The notes: a model not told the origin generated them from the letters alone. A DNA stretch of 64,000 nucleotides from Klebsiella terrigena (GCF_006539725.1 NZ_BJNO01000003.1:248001-312000), one strand, 5' to 3'. Positions 28,540 through 39,157 are shown, counted from the stretch's first letter. Made by a program: numbers and translations.

Positions 28540-29892
28540 TTAGCTAAAGACCACCTGCGCCCAGCGGGCCAGACCGGCGGTGACCGAGCCAAAGTCATCG
28601 CCACCGGCAACGGGAATACCCGGCAGATGGGCCGCCAGCGCTTTCTTAATCAGCGGGGAGCGGGCGCTACCGCCGGTCAGATAGATGACGTCCGGCGTTT
28701 CGCTGCTGCTGTCCAGCGCGAGCTGAACCTGCTCCATGATCCGCGCCAGCGGCTGATTCAGCGCGGCTTCCAGCCCCTGCTGGCTGATGGCCGTCGCCAG
28801 GTCGGCGCTGATAAACGGCAGCCCGGCGGTGACGCTATCCTGCGCGGAGAGGGCAATTTTGCTCTCCTCGGCACCGCGTACCAGGCGATAGCCGAGGCGC
28901 TGGCGCCACACCTTGGTCAGCAGCGCAACCTTCTCGCCGTCGCGGGCGTCGCGGACTAAATCGTTGAGCAGCCTGCCGTTGGCGCTGCTGTAGAAATCGG
29001 TCTGCGCCGGGACGTCGTTAATCGCCACCGCGTTCCACCACGGCAGAACCGGCAGGGCAATCCCTTTTTCGGTTTCGCCGCCCATGCCGAGCAGCGGCAT
29101 CAGGCATTTAAAGGCGAGGGCGATATCAAGATCGTTCCCGCCGACGCGACAGCCGCTGTGCCCCAGCAGGCTTTGCTGGCGATCGGCCTTCTGACGCCAT
29201 TCCGGGCCCATCAGCAGCAGCGAACAGTCGGTCGTACCGCCGCCGATATCGACAACCAGCACGCGCTTTTCCGCGCCGAGCGTGGCTTCGAAATCGAGCC
29301 CCGCGGCAACCGGCTCAAACTGAAACACCACGTCGCGGAACCCGGCACGCTGCGCCGCGCGTTCGAGGATCCCCTGCGCCTGGGCGTTAGCCTCATTGCC
29401 GCCGAGCCCCTGGAAGTTAATGGGTCGACCAATGACCGCCTGGTCGATGGTCTCCGACAGCTGGGTTTGCGCCTGTTGCTTAATATGGACCATCATGGCG
29501 CAGACCAGATCTTCAAACAGCGCGACCTGCTGCGGCTTCAGGCCGCTGGCGCCGAGGAAGGATTTCGGCGATTTGACGAAGTACACTTCCTCCGGGTCAT
29601 CGACGTACTGGTGCAGGGAGGCGAGACCAAACTGCACGCTGCTATCGAGAACCTCGATATCTTCCTCGCGGTTAAAGTTCATCGCGCGGCGCAGCAGCGC
29701 CTGATTTTCATCACCGTTGGTCGGGACGCTATGATGCCGGTAGAGCCACTCGCTGACCGCTTCGCGGGTCGGCGCAGAGAGCATTGAAGGCAGCAGCTTG
29801 CTGCCGTTTTCCAGCGTTAACAGCTGCGGCGTATTATCGCGCATTACGGCAACCGAACAGTTGGCGGTTCCGTAGTCAAAACCAATAAACAT
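28540..29892 (-). CDS. yegD: Hsp70-family chaperone-like protein YegD
   Basis: 450 residues, aligning with E. coli YegD. The actin/Hsp70 ATPase signatures are GFDYGTANCSVAV (phosphate 1), VLVVDIGGGTTDCSLL (phosphate 2) and VIYLTGGSARSPLI (adenosine). There is no DnaK-type substrate domain. A longer frame to 30003 exists, but MFIGFDYGTANCS at 29892 is the conserved start. It is divergent from alkA with a 135-base gap. The cellular role is not established. Confidence 0.93.
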   Translation of the reverse strand: MFIGFDYGTANCSVAVMRDNTPQLLTLENGSKLLPSMLSAPTREAVSEWLYRHHSVPTNGDENQALLRRAMNFNREEDIEVLDSSVQFGLASLHQYVDDPEEVYFVKSPKSFLGASGLKPQQVALFEDLVCAMMVHIKQQAQTQLSETIDQAVIGRPINFQGLGGNEANAQAQGILERAAQRAGFRDVVFQFEPVAAGLDFEATLGAEKRVLVVDIGGGTTDCSLLLMGPEWRQKADRQQSLLGHSGCRVGGNDLDIALAFKCLMPLLGMGGETEKGIALPVLPWWNAVAINDVPAQTDFYSSANGRLLNDLVRDARDGEKVALLTKVWRQRLGYRLVRGAEESKIALSAQDSVTAGLPFISADLATAISQQGLEAALNQPLARIMEQVQLALDSSSETPDVIYLTGGSARSPLIKKALAAHLPGIPVAGGDDFGSVTAGLARWAQVVFS

Positions 29893-30027
29893 GACCTGAA
29901 AATCCCCATGCCAGTGAAGAAGGGGGGCGACTTTAGCGGATTGCCGCCACGGCGACAACTGGAATTTAAAAGCAAGGTGCGGCATCCGCACAGCGGCTAT
30001 CATTGAGGCAATTCATCAGGAGAAACT

Positions 30028-30876
30028 ATGACGCTATTACCCTGGCACCCGCCCTACGACGGGGAGTGGATACTCGGTTTTCTCGGCGCCCGCGCGGTTC
30101 AGGGAATCGAAACCTTTAGCGAAGGGCGCTACACCCGCAGCTTCTCCCTGGCGGGGCACGGCGGGCTGATAACGATCGCCCCGGACGATGCCGCGCAGGG
30201 GCTGCGGGTGACGCTCTCCGAGGGACTGCTGCCGGTTGCGGATGAGTGCCTGCGCCGCGTGGCGCGCATGTTTGACCTCGCCTGCGACCCGCAGGAGATT
30301 ATGCTCGTGCTGGGCCCGCTGGCGCGGCCACGGCCGGGTCTGCGCCTGCCCGGCTGCCTCGATCCCTTCGAGCAGGCGGTGCGGGCGGTGCTGGGGCAGC
30401 TGGTTAGCGTAGCGATGGCGGCCCGGCTGACGGCGAAGGTGGTAGCGGCCTTCGGCGAGCCGCTGGCGCAGGCGCCGGGATATTTTCTTTTTCCGTCGCC
30501 GCAGAAACTGGCGCTGGCCGACCCGCTGGCGCTGAAGGCGCTGGGCATGCCGCTGCGGCGCGCCGAAGCGCTGGTTTATCTGGCGCAGGCGGCCATCAGC
30601 GGCGAGCTCCCGCTGACGGCGCCGAACGATATTGCGGCGGGGATGAAGCAGCTGCAAACCCTGCCGGGCATTGGCCGCTGGACCGCGAGCTATTTCGCCC
30701 TGCGCGGCTGGCAGGCGAAGGATATTTTCCTCGCCGATGATTATCTGATTAAGCAGCGCTTCCCCACCCTGACCCTGGCGCGTATTGCTCGCTATGCCAG
30801 CCGCTGGCAGCCGTGGCGATCCTATGCGCTGTTGCACATCTGGTACACCGAAGGGTGGAGCCCGGTCGCGGAATAG
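30028..30876 (+). CDS. alkA: DNA-3-methyladenine glycosylase II AlkA
   Basis: 282 residues, the size of E. coli AlkA. The helix-hairpin-helix LPGIGRWTASYFALRGW is followed by the catalytic aspartate D238 in FLADDYLIKQRF. The enzyme removes 3-methyladenine and other alkylated bases. In E. coli it is induced by Ada. E. coli carries yegE between udk and alkA; it is absent here. Confidence 0.94.
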   Translation: MTLLPWHPPYDGEWILGFLGARAVQGIETFSEGRYTRSFSLAGHGGLITIAPDDAAQGLRVTLSEGLLPVADECLRRVARMFDLACDPQEIMLVLGPLARPRPGLRLPGCLDPFEQAVRAVLGQLVSVAMAARLTAKVVAAFGEPLAQAPGYFLFPSPQKLALADPLALKALGMPLRRAEALVYLAQAAISGELPLTAPNDIAAGMKQLQTLPGIGRWTASYFALRGWQAKDIFLADDYLIKQRFPTLTLARIARYASRWQPWRSYALLHIWYTEGWSPVAE

Positions 30877-30959
30877 CCTAACGGGGCGCTTAGCGCTGGT
30901 ATCGCCGCGCTGAAGCCCCTATAATTGCCGCGTTTGACGCTAAAACGTCACCCTTCCTG

Positions 30960-31080
30960 TACATAAAATCATTCGAGATGCGTCAAGGCGGCGGGGAAGT
31001 GAACCCCCGGAAGCGGGCTAAAGCCAGCGACCGAAGTGCACGACGCAGCTAACGCCGAGGCAGTTCGCAGGATGATGTGT
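30960..31080. repeat. Imperfect palindromic intergenic repeat (ERIC/RPE-like)
   Basis: A ~120-base structured segment runs from ATCATTCGAGATGCGTC to GCAGTTCGCAGGATGAT. The ends are partly complementary and internal GC-rich inverted repeats (CCCCCGGAAGCGGG) are present. Form and placement, between alkA and udk, resemble enterobacterial intergenic repeat elements. I cannot assign the family for certain. Confidence 0.45.
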
Positions 31081-31114
31081 ATATATATCCAGGTTAATCA
31101 GGTCGCAAAAAGTT

Positions 31115-31756
31115 ATGACTGATACGTCTCATCAGTGCGTCATTATAGGTATTGCCGGCGCATCGGCTTCGGGAAAAAGTCTTATTGCCAGCACGCTCTA
31201 TCGCGAATTACGCGAGCAGGTTGGCGACGAGCATATCGGCGTTATTCCGGAAGACAGCTATTACAAAGATCAAGGTCATTTGTCGATGGAAGAGCGGGTT
31301 AAAACCAACTATGACCATCCCAGCTCCATGGACCATAGCCTGCTGTTTCAGCACCTGCAGATGCTGAAAAGCGGCCAGCCGATTGAATTACCGGTTTACA
31401 GCTACGTTGAGCACACGCGGATGCCGGAAACAATTCATATTGAGCCGAAGAAAGTGATTATCCTTGAGGGGATTTTACTCCTGACCGACGTGCGTTTACG
31501 CAATGAATTAAACTTTTCCATTTTCGTCGATACGCCGCTGGATATCTGCCTGATGCGCCGTATTAAGCGCGACGTTAACGAACGCGGGCGCTCGATGGAT
31601 TCGGTGATGGCGCAGTATCAGAAAACCGTCCGTCCGATGTTCCTGCAGTTTATTGACCCTTCCAAGCAGTATGCCGACATCATCGTGCCTCGCGGCGGTA
31701 AGAACCGCATTGCGATTGACATTCTGAAGGCCAAGATCAGCCAGTTCTTTGAATAA
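31115..31756 (+). CDS. udk: Uridine kinase
   Basis: 213 residues. The Walker A loop GASASGKS lies at residues 15-22. EDSYYKDQ, the conserved YDHPSSMDH and [13 protein letters not shown] are typical of Udk. It phosphorylates uridine and cytidine with GTP or ATP in pyrimidine salvage. It is followed by dcd and asmA on the same strand, as in E. coli. Confidence 0.96.
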   Translation: MTDTSHQCVIIGIAGASASGKSLIASTLYRELREQVGDEHIGVIPEDSYYKDQGHLSMEERVKTNYDHPSSMDHSLLFQHLQMLKSGQPIELPVYSYVEHTRMPETIHIEPKKVIILEGILLLTDVRLRNELNFSIFVDTPLDICLMRRIKRDVNERGRSMDSVMAQYQKTVRPMFLQFIDPSKQYADIIVPRGGKNRIAIDILKAKISQFFE

Positions 31757-31846
31757 CACTAACGAATTGTGTAACGTGCAAAGAGAACCCATATTGCCCT
31801 TATCCCCGGAAGGTGTGAGGGCGCGATGCCTTAAAGGAGAAAGCTC

Positions 31847-32428
31847 ATGCGTCTGTGCGACCGAGATATAGAAGCCTGGTTGGATGAGGGCCGGCTATCC
31901 ATCAGCCCGCGTCCACCCGTTGAGCGCATTAATGGTGCGACCGTCGATGTCCGCCTGGGCAATAAGTTCCGCACCTTTCGCGGCCACACGGCGCCGTTTA
32001 TCGACCTGAGCGGGCCGAAGGCGGAAGTGAGTGCGGCGCTGGAGCGCGTGATGAGCGAAGAGATCGTGCTGCCGGAAGGTGAAGCGTTCTATCTCCATCC
32101 GGGCGAGCTGGCGCTGGCGGTTACCTTTGAGTCAGTGACTCTGCCTGCGGATCTGGTGGGCTGGCTGGACGGACGTTCGTCGCTGGCGCGCCTGGGGCTG
32201 ATGGTTCACGTGACCGCCCACCGCATCGATCCGGGCTGGTCGGGCTGCATCGTGCTCGAGTTCTTTAACTCCGGCAAGCTGCCGCTGGCGCTGCGTCCTG
32301 GGATGCCGATCGGCGCACTGAGTTTTGAACCGCTGTCCGGCCCGGCGGCCCGTCCCTATAACCGCCGTGAAGACGCCAAATATCGCGACCAGCAGGGCGC
32401 GGTGGCGAGTCGAATCGACAAGGATTGA
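31847..32428 (+). CDS. dcd: dCTP deaminase
   Basis: 193 residues, standard length. [17 protein letters not shown] is the conserved start and [26 protein letters not shown] carries the catalytic region. The enzyme converts dCTP to dUTP, feeding thymidylate synthesis. AAAGGAG lies upstream of the ATG. Confidence 0.96.
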   Translation: MRLCDRDIEAWLDEGRLSISPRPPVERINGATVDVRLGNKFRTFRGHTAPFIDLSGPKAEVSAALERVMSEEIVLPEGEAFYLHPGELALAVTFESVTLPADLVGWLDGRSSLARLGLMVHVTAHRIDPGWSGCIVLEFFNSGKLPLALRPGMPIGALSFEPLSGPAARPYNRREDAKYRDQQGAVASRIDKD

Positions 32429-32455
32429 TAACGTAAGCGGCTTGCTGAGGGTGCC

Positions 32456-34303
32456 ATGAGACGAATTCTGACGACGCTGATGATCTTACTGGCGGTAGTT
32501 GTCGCCGGGCTTACCGCATTGGTATTGCTGGTCAATCCCAATGATTTTCGCGCCTATATGGTGCACAAGGTGGCGGAGCGTAGCGGTTATCAGCTCAAAC
32601 TCGATGGCCCGCTGCGCTGGCACGTCTGGCCGCAGCTGAGCATCCTGTCCGGGCGCATGACGCTGACGGCGCCCGGCGCGGCCGAACCGGTGGTTCGCGC
32701 CGACAATATGCGCCTCGACGTGGCGCTGCTGCCGCTGATTTCCCACCAGCTGCAGGTTAAGCAGGTGATGCTTAAAGGCGCGGTTATCCAGCTGACGCCA
32801 AAAACGGAAGCGGTGCGCGATCTGAATGCGCCGGTGGTTCCGCACGACAACACGCTGCCGCAGGTGTCGGAAGACAGCGGCTGGTCCTATGACGTGCGGA
32901 AGCTGCAGGTTGTCGACAGCGTGCTGTTCTTCCAGCACGAAAGCGGCGAGCAGGTGACGGTGCGCGATATCCGTCTGCAGATGGATCAGGATCAAAATCA
33001 TCACGCGACGCTCGATTTCTCCGGGCGGGTCAATCGCGATCAGCGCGACCTGGCGCTCTCCTTCTCCGCCGAGGTGCAGGGCGGCGATTATCCGCACTCC
33101 CTGCAGGCCGAAATTACCCAGCTTAACTGGCAGCTGCGCGGCGCCGAGCTGCCGGCTAACGGCATTAGCGGTCAGGGCAGCCTGCAGGCCAGCTGGCTTG
33201 AGGATCAGAAAAAGATCGGCTTTGATAAGCTGAATCTGACGGCTAACGGCAGCACGATTTCCGGCAGTGCCAGCGTGGTGCTGGGCGAGCAGGCCGACTG
33301 GAAGCTTAATCTCCACGCCAGTACGCTGAACCTCGACAGCCTGCTGACGCACACCGAGACCGCCGGCGATAGCGCGGCAAGCCAGCAGGGGCAAAGCCAG
33401 CCGCGGCAGATGCGTCCGGTGATTGCCGATAGCGACATTCAGCAGGATTACGATAGCCTGCGCGGCTTCAGCGCGCATATGGCGTTGACCGCCGATCGCC
33501 TGCAGTGGCGGGGAATGAACTTTACCCAGGTTAAGAGCGATATCACTAACCAGCAGGGGCTGCTGACGATTAATCAGCTGCAGGGCGAGCTCGACGGCGG
33601 GCTTATCTCTCTGCCAGGCACGCTGGATGCGCGCAAGGATACCGCTGAGGCTTCTTTCCAGCCAAAACTCGATAACGTCGAGATTGCCACCATCCTTAAT
33701 GCCTTTAACTACTCGTTGAACCTCACCGGTAAGCTCTCGCTGGCCGGCGATTTTTCCGGTCAGCGTATTGATGCTGACGACTTCCGCCGCAGCTGGCAGG
33801 GGCAGGCGCATCTGCAAATGAGCAATACCCGCACCGAAGGGCTCAACTTCCAGCAGCTGGTACAGCAGGCGGTTGAGCGCAGCACCAACGTGCAGGCGCA
33901 GGAGAACTACGATAACGCCACCCGTCTCGACTCCATGAGCAGCGACCTGCTGCTGGATAAAGGCGAGGTAACGCTGAAGAGCCTGCAGGGGCAGTCTGAG
34001 CTGATGGCGCTTACCGGACAGGGCGGCTTGAATCTGCTGAAAGAAGAGTGCGACATGCGCTTTAACGTCCGCGTGCTTGGCGGCTGGAAAGGCGAGGGTA
34101 AGCTGATCGAACGACTCAAGCAGACGGCGATTCCGCTGCGAATCTACGGTAAATGGCAGGCGCTGAGCTACAGCCTGCAGGTTGACCAGATTCTGCGTAA
34201 GCAGCTGCAGGATGAGGCGAAGCAGCGCCTGAACGATTGGGTTGAACGCAATAAGAATAGCCAGGATGGCAAAGACGTGAAGAAGCTGCTCGATAAGCTT
34301 TGA
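32456..34303 (+). CDS. asmA: AsmA family outer-membrane biogenesis protein
   Basis: 615 residues. An N-terminal signal anchor (RRILTTLMILLAVVVAGLTALVLL) is followed by NPNDFRAYMVHKVAERSGYQLKLDGPLRWHVWPQLSI, the AsmA domain hallmark. The long beta-rich periplasmic part ends in the conserved C-terminal domain around SNTRTEGLNFQQLVQQAVER. AsmA-like proteins form bridges for phospholipid transport to the outer membrane. It is 27 bases downstream of dcd and convergent with yegH. Confidence 0.93.
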   Translation: MRRILTTLMILLAVVVAGLTALVLLVNPNDFRAYMVHKVAERSGYQLKLDGPLRWHVWPQLSILSGRMTLTAPGAAEPVVRADNMRLDVALLPLISHQLQVKQVMLKGAVIQLTPKTEAVRDLNAPVVPHDNTLPQVSEDSGWSYDVRKLQVVDSVLFFQHESGEQVTVRDIRLQMDQDQNHHATLDFSGRVNRDQRDLALSFSAEVQGGDYPHSLQAEITQLNWQLRGAELPANGISGQGSLQASWLEDQKKIGFDKLNLTANGSTISGSASVVLGEQADWKLNLHASTLNLDSLLTHTETAGDSAASQQGQSQPRQMRPVIADSDIQQDYDSLRGFSAHMALTADRLQWRGMNFTQVKSDITNQQGLLTINQLQGELDGGLISLPGTLDARKDTAEASFQPKLDNVEIATILNAFNYSLNLTGKLSLAGDFSGQRIDADDFRRSWQGQAHLQMSNTRTEGLNFQQLVQQAVERSTNVQAQENYDNATRLDSMSSDLLLDKGEVTLKSLQGQSELMALTGQGGLNLLKEECDMRFNVRVLGGWKGEGKLIERLKQTAIPLRIYGKWQALSYSLQVDQILRKQLQDEAKQRLNDWVERNKNSQDGKDVKKLLDKL

Positions 34304-34327
34304 CCGCTTTGACCTGCTGCTGGACTC

Positions 34328-34682
34328 CCGGATAGCGGCGTAACCGCCTTATCCGGGCTACGCGATCGTACTCGCCCCGTAGCCCCGGTAAGCGCTGCGC
34401 GACCGGGGGACGCGGGCTATATGCTGAACGCGGGTTTAACGGTTATCACCAGGGGCTGTCCCGGATAGCGGCGCAAGCGCCTTATCCGGGCTACGCGATC
34501 GCATACGCTTCGTAGCCCCGGTAAGCGCAGCGCGGCCGGGGGAAGCAGAAGCAGGCCAGATGCTGAATGCGGGTTTAACGGTTATCACCAGGGGCTTTCC
34601 CGGATAGCGGCGCAAGCGCCTTATCCGGGCTACGCGATCGCATACGCTTCGTAGCCCCGGTAAGCACAGCGCGACCGGGGAG
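34328..34682. repeat. Three-copy tandem array of a REP-like ~135-bp unit
   Basis: The unit begins CCGGATAGCGGCG at 34328, 34461 and 34600 (spacing 133 and 139 bases). Each contains CGCCTTATCCGGGCTACGCGATCG, then CGTAGCCCCGGTAAGC and a closing ACCGGGG. Copies 2 and 3 also share GGGTTTAACGGTTATCACCAGGGGCT ahead of the hairpin. The inverted CCGGATA/TATCCGG-type stems mark it as a REP/BIME element. It fills the gap between the convergent asmA and yegH and may act as a shared terminator. Confidence 0.8.
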
Positions 34683-34702
34683 TATCTGGTGGCTACGGGC
34701 AA

Positions 34703-36292
34703 TTACACTTCGTAATTCAGCTCATCGTCATGCACCGGCGGTGGGATTATCTGTACCTTCTGCACCCGGTGGCTTTCAACCTGCAGGGTGCGCAGAATAT
34801 AATCGCCAATCTTAACCTCTTCCCCTGCTTCAGGCACATGCTGGAGATATTCCATCAGCAGGCCGGCGATGGTGTGATATTCGCGCTTATCATCGATCGG
34901 CAGGGGAACGTACTGGACTAAATCTTCGAGCGGCATATGGCCGTTGACCGTCCAACTGCCGTCAGGGGCCCGGGTAATATCGTGGCGGGCGTCAATCTCT
35001 TCCGCCTCGTTCGGCAGATTACCGGCAATCGTTTCCATCACGTCGCTCAGCGTCACCAGCCCCTCAACGGAGCCGAATTCATCGACCACGAAGGCAAAGT
35101 GGGTGCGGGCATGACGAAACTGCTCGAGGGCGGGAAGCAGCGGCAGCGTTTCGGGGAACACCAGCGGCTGGCGCAGCAGAACGCGCAGGTTGAGCGGCTC
35201 GTTGCGCAGGGACTGCTGCAGCAGGTCGATAACGTGCACCACGCCGAGCAGGTCTTCGTCATCTTCCCCGCCGGTGACCACCAGCCGGGTATGCTGGTTT
35301 TTCTCCAGCAGCGCGCGGATTTCAGCTTCCGGCGCGCTCATATCGATATGCTCGATATCATGGCGTGAGGTCATAATGCTGCTGACGGTGCGCTGGTTGA
35401 GGTTAAGCACCCGCTCAATCATCCGCCGCTCCTGGGGGTTGAACAGCGGGCCGTCCTGCTGATTGACAATGAGCGCCGCGTTGTCGGTATTCAGCTCGGC
35501 GTTTTCCTTATGCCCGCTCAGCAGGCTCATCACCGCTTCCGTGGTGCGCTGGCGAAGCGTCAGATTGGCCGAGAGGAAACGGCGGCGATTGAACAGTGCC
35601 AGCTGGTTGAGCGACTCAATGATCACCGAGAAACCGATCGCCGCGTACAGATAACCTTTCGGGATTGGGAAGCCAAATCCTTCGGCGATGAGGCTAAAGC
35701 CGATCATTAACAGGAAGCTGAGACACAGGATAACGATAGTCGGGTGGCTGTTAACGAAGCGGGTCAACGCTTTGCTGGCAAGCAGCATCAGGCTTATGGC
35801 GATAACCACCGCCGCCATCATTACCGCCAGATGATCGACCATGCCGACCGCGGTAATCACCGAGTCGAGCGAGAATATGGCGTCCAGCACCACAATCTGC
35901 GTCACTACGCCCCAGAACCGCGCGCCTTTGCGTTGAACGGGATTATCGCTGTCCTTGCCTTCGAGGCGTTCGTTAAGCTCAACCGTGGCTTTAAACAGTA
36001 AAAATAGCCCGCCAAACAGCATGATCAGGTCGCGCGCGCTGAAGCTCAGGTCATGATAGGTCAGCAGCGGCTTTGTCAGGGTGACTAGCCAGGATATCGA
36101 TGCCAGCAGCAGCAGGCGCATCAGCATGGCCAACAGCAGGCCAATGACGCGGGCGCGGTCGCGCTGAGCGGGGGGAAGTTTTTCGGCAAGAATCGCGATA
36201 AACACCAGGTTATCAATCCCGAGCACCAGTTCAATAACGACAAGCGTTACCAGACCGGCCCAGATTGAGGGGTCGGCAATCCATTCCATCAT
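34703..36292 (-). CDS. yegH: TerC/CBS/CorC-domain membrane protein YegH
   Basis: 529 residues, close to the size I recall for E. coli YegH. The N-terminal TerC-type membrane domain (about 1-240) has [23 protein letters not shown] and [12 protein letters not shown]. Two CBS repeats follow (about 305-425) and then a CorC/HlyC transporter-associated domain ([17 protein letters not shown]). TerC relatives move manganese or other metals, but the substrate here is not known. It starts MMEWIADPS and lies between asmA and galF. Confidence 0.9.
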   Translation of the reverse strand: MMEWIADPSIWAGLVTLVVIELVLGIDNLVFIAILAEKLPPAQRDRARVIGLLLAMLMRLLLLASISWLVTLTKPLLTYHDLSFSARDLIMLFGGLFLLFKATVELNERLEGKDSDNPVQRKGARFWGVVTQIVVLDAIFSLDSVITAVGMVDHLAVMMAAVVIAISLMLLASKALTRFVNSHPTIVILCLSFLLMIGFSLIAEGFGFPIPKGYLYAAIGFSVIIESLNQLALFNRRRFLSANLTLRQRTTEAVMSLLSGHKENAELNTDNAALIVNQQDGPLFNPQERRMIERVLNLNQRTVSSIMTSRHDIEHIDMSAPEAEIRALLEKNQHTRLVVTGGEDDEDLLGVVHVIDLLQQSLRNEPLNLRVLLRQPLVFPETLPLLPALEQFRHARTHFAFVVDEFGSVEGLVTLSDVMETIAGNLPNEAEEIDARHDITRAPDGSWTVNGHMPLEDLVQYVPLPIDDKREYHTIAGLLMEYLQHVPEAGEEVKIGDYILRTLQVESHRVQKVQIIPPPVHDDELNYEV

Positions 36293-36988
36293 TCGTTAAA
36301 ACCTTTACAACATAAGCGTGCCATACGTCGATCATGGATAAGCGACTGCTAAATTGCAACTCGAATTATGTCGTATACGGTCCTTCAGACCCCGCCGCCA
36401 CTGAGGTCGGAGACAAATAAAAGTAATCGTGATGAATATTCCAGCGGGTGAAATATAAACGTTATGACTTATATTTATGCGAATTAATCGATTTATAAGC
36501 GATTGAAATCAGGGGTGCCGCCGGGAGAGGGCTTATTGTGGCTCTGAGCGCCAGCGGCGTTATATCGCGGCTCACTGCCGGCTATCGTCAGCGCGATAGC
36601 TGGTGTCGCGGTACGAGGTGCAGGCAGCTATTTTACTACATCAGGGCGTTGAATAGTTTTTCCTACTACCTATTCGCGTGGCTTGTGATATATCCGTTTA
36701 TATATGAGGATATTGGTAGATTTATATGGTGACTGGAGGCGTATTGTCTGGTCAGGTATAGGGTGAATATTTCAAAATATCTCAACTTCACGCTCATTTT
36801 AACGCAGCGCTGAGCGCTATTCAGCGAGCGGCTTCTGCGCACCTTGATTATAAAATATTGTTTTATATCAACCACTTGGTGTTATTTTGCGTTTACTGAT
36901 ATATAGCTTAATCTTATGAGTGGAGATGGAAGGATAAGTAGGGTGCATCACGATGAGCGCGCATTGCGATCCAACGAAATAAATGGCA
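36293..36988. other. Intergenic region between yegH and galF
   Basis: About 700 bases, AT-rich from 36420 on. Near 36379-36408 the yegH leader could form either of two short stems (GACCTC with GGGGTC, or GGTC with GACC). Open frames at 36538 and 36666 lack ribosome-binding sites and recognisable sequence. No gene is supported. Confidence 0.4.
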
Positions 36989-37039
36989 TAAGAATTTTCT
37001 TAAATCGGCCTGTCGGCCATCGTACTTTAAGTGTATTCT
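36989..37039 (+). promoter_or_regulatory. galF promoter region with RcsAB box
   Basis: TAAGAATTTTCTTA at 36989-37002 matches 12 of 14 positions of the RcsAB consensus and is a perfect palindrome. TATTCT at 37034-37039 is a plausible -10 with only a poor -35, as expected for an activator-dependent promoter. RcsAB and RmpA control of the galF promoter in Klebsiella is established. Confidence 0.65.
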
Positions 37040-37174
37040 CTGGTTAAACGCGTAAATTCAGAATTTGACGGGAAGTCGGGCCGGTCGCAAACCTGTATTA
37101 TCAGCAATAAATGCCGTTGATACATGCGGTCTGACAGGCATAAAAAGATCTATAACTTACGGATGGATATGAGA

Positions 37175-38065
37175 ATGGCGAGTTTGAAAGCGGTTATTCC
37201 GGTAGCAGGGTTAGGTATGCATATGTTACCGGCAACTAAGGCGATCCCCAAAGAGATGCTGCCGATCGTCGATAAACCTATGGTTCAGTACATCGTTGAC
37301 GAAATTGTTGCCGCCGGCATCAAGGAAATTGTGCTGGTTACCCATTCATCCAAGAATGCAGTTGAAAACCATTTTGATACCTCCTACGAGCTGGAAGCGC
37401 TGCTTGAACAGCGCGTGAAGCGCCAGCTGCTGGCCGAAGTGCAGGCTATTTGTCCGCCGGGCGTCACCATAATGAACGTACGTCAGGGGCAGCAGCTTGG
37501 TTTAGGCCACTCTATCCTTTGTGCGCGCCCGATTGTTGGCGATAACCCGTTTGTTGTCGTGCTGCCGGATATCGTATTAGACGATGCCAGCGCCGATCCG
37601 CTGCGCTACAACCTTGCGGCGATGGTTGCCCGCTTTAATGAAACGGGGCGTAGCCAGGTTCTGGCGAAGAGAATGCCCGGCGATCTGGCTGAGTATTCGG
37701 TAATTCAGACCCGTGAGCCGCTGGAGACAGAAGGGCAAATCGGCCGCATTGTCGAGTTTATCGAGAAGCCGGATGAGCCGCAGACCCTCGACTCCGACCT
37801 GATGGCCGTAGGCCGTTACGTTCTTTCCGCCGACGTGTGGAGTGAACTGGAGCGCGCTGAGCCGGGCGCATGGGGCCGTATTCAGTTAACGGATGCCATC
37901 GCAGAGCTGGCGAAAAAGCAGTCCGTCGACGCTATGCTGATGACCGGCGAGAGCTACGATTGCGGTAAGAAGATGGGCTATATGCAGGCATTCGTTAATT
38001 ACGGACTGCGTAACCATAAAGAAGGTAACAAATTCCGCGAGAGCATTAAGAAGCTGCTGGCCTAA
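37175..38065 (+). CDS. galF: UTP-glucose-1-phosphate uridylyltransferase-like protein GalF
   Basis: 296 residues from the ATG at 37175 ([22 protein letters not shown]), matching Klebsiella and E. coli GalF; in-frame ATGs at 37124, 37163 and 37169 give longer but unconserved N-termini. The nucleotidyltransferase signature reads [21 protein letters not shown], with the usual GTR replaced by MHM. GalF modulates UDP-glucose pools and has weak activity itself. First gene of the capsule locus. Confidence 0.95.
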   Translation: MASLKAVIPVAGLGMHMLPATKAIPKEMLPIVDKPMVQYIVDEIVAAGIKEIVLVTHSSKNAVENHFDTSYELEALLEQRVKRQLLAEVQAICPPGVTIMNVRQGQQLGLGHSILCARPIVGDNPFVVVLPDIVLDDASADPLRYNLAAMVARFNETGRSQVLAKRMPGDLAEYSVIQTREPLETEGQIGRIVEFIEKPDEPQTLDSDLMAVGRYVLSADVWSELERAEPGAWGRIQLTDAIAELAKKQSVDAMLMTGESYDCGKKMGYMQAFVNYGLRNHKEGNKFRESIKKLLA

Positions 38066-38527
38066 CAGCGTGAAGGCGGCAGCGTAAAAATAGCGGGCTA
38101 CGGAAGCAAAATTAAGAAGGTAAATCCCTCGATGCTTCTGTAGCCGGTTAGATAGTCTTTAGCCTGAAAGAAATATTTATCTAAAAAACATAAATAATCA
38201 ATGTGTTAGCGGTTTTAGATAAGCATTTCACTGAATTTATGCGAAATAAGCCCTGTGGAACAGATTGTGCGCGGATAACGGCAAGACTGCGTAATGGTCA
38301 GACGAGCAGAATTTAATCTTAATGAAGAACTACTTAGTAGGATTATTCTTAAAACAGATGCGTAGTCACGGCGAACATAAAAAAATAAAACTTGACTGAG
38401 ATCATACTTACGCATTAAACAACGGTTATGCATGCATAAAAATGTGAAGTTTATGGGTATGCATGCCCACATAAACATCGTGGAAAAACGCTATGAACAG
38501 GAGATATCGTCAAAGGATGAAAAGTAA
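38066..38527. promoter_or_regulatory. Regulatory gap upstream of the PAP2 gene: RcsAB-like box and two TATGCATGC palindromes
   Basis: TAGGATTATTCTTA at 38338-38351 matches 11 of 14 RcsAB positions. TTGACT at 38392 is a fair -35. A perfect 14-base palindrome TTATGCATGCATAA lies at 38427-38440 and TATGCATGC recurs at 38458-38466, 30 bases on (about three helical turns). No gene is seen in the gap. Confidence 0.45.
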
Positions 38528-39157
38528 ATGAGCTGGCAATTTGTCTCCTTTTTTGGCGATAGCACCGTGCTGTTACCTAGCGCGGCGGTACTGTTGATTG
38601 TGTTGTTCCTGCGGGCTCCATCCCGGCAGGTGGCCTGTCACTGGGCACTCTTGTTCGGTATCACTGGCGCAATCGTTAGCGCATCTAAACTGGCCTTTAT
38701 GGGCTGGGGCATCGGAATTCGGGAACTCGACTTTACCGGTTTTAGCGGACATACCGCTCTGTCAGCCGCATTTTGGCCGATATTCTTATGGCTTCTTTTC
38801 TCTCGCGCTACAACAGGAGTGCGTCGCGCCGCCGTCGTAGTGGGCTATGCCCTTGCGGCGCTGGTGGGGTACTCCAGATTAATGATTCACGCCCACTCCA
38901 CCTCGGAAGTGGTCGCAGGCCTGCTGCTTGGTGCGAGCGGCAGCGCATTGTTCCTCCTGCTGCAATCGCGGACATTGCGGGCGGAGAATGTACAGCTTTC
39001 TTGGAGCGGGGTGTTCAGCGTAATGATGATCCCCGTCCTGCTGCTTAACACTGGCGTAAAGGCGCCCACCCAGTCCTTACTGGGTGAGATTGCGGTGAAG
39101 ATTGGCCCGCTGGAAAAGCCCTTTACCCGCGCGGATCTGCATAAGTACTTTTATTGA
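38528..39157 (+). CDS. cpsACP: PAP2-family phosphatase of the capsule locus (CpsACP/orf2)
   Basis: 209 residues, integral membrane with about six helices. PAP2 motif 2 is FSGHTALSAAF and motif 3 is YSRLMIHAHSTSEVVAG, where a glutamate stands in for the usual aspartate. The protein occupies the conserved second position of Klebsiella K loci, between galF and wzi. It is expected to dephosphorylate a lipid pyrophosphate such as undecaprenyl-PP during capsule assembly, an inference from family and place. Confidence 0.88.
   Translation: MSWQFVSFFGDSTVLLPSAAVLLIVLFLRAPSRQVACHWALLFGITGAIVSASKLAFMGWGIGIRELDFTGFSGHTALSAAFWPIFLWLLFSRATTGVRRAAVVVGYALAALVGYSRLMIHAHSTSEVVAGLLLGASGSALFLLLQSRTLRAENVQLSWSGVFSVMMIPVLLLNTGVKAPTQSLLGEIAVKIGPLEKPFTRADLHKYFY

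Noticed and set aside
36379-36408. Possible manganese (yybP-ykoY) riboswitch in the yegH leader
   Set aside because: YegH has a TerC domain, and TerC genes can carry this riboswitch. The leader shows only two short competing stems and none of the conserved loop sequences that I remember.
36538-36875. Two short open frames upstream of galF
   Set aside because: No ribosome-binding sites, no recognisable motifs, overlapping on opposite strands in an AT-rich regulatory region.
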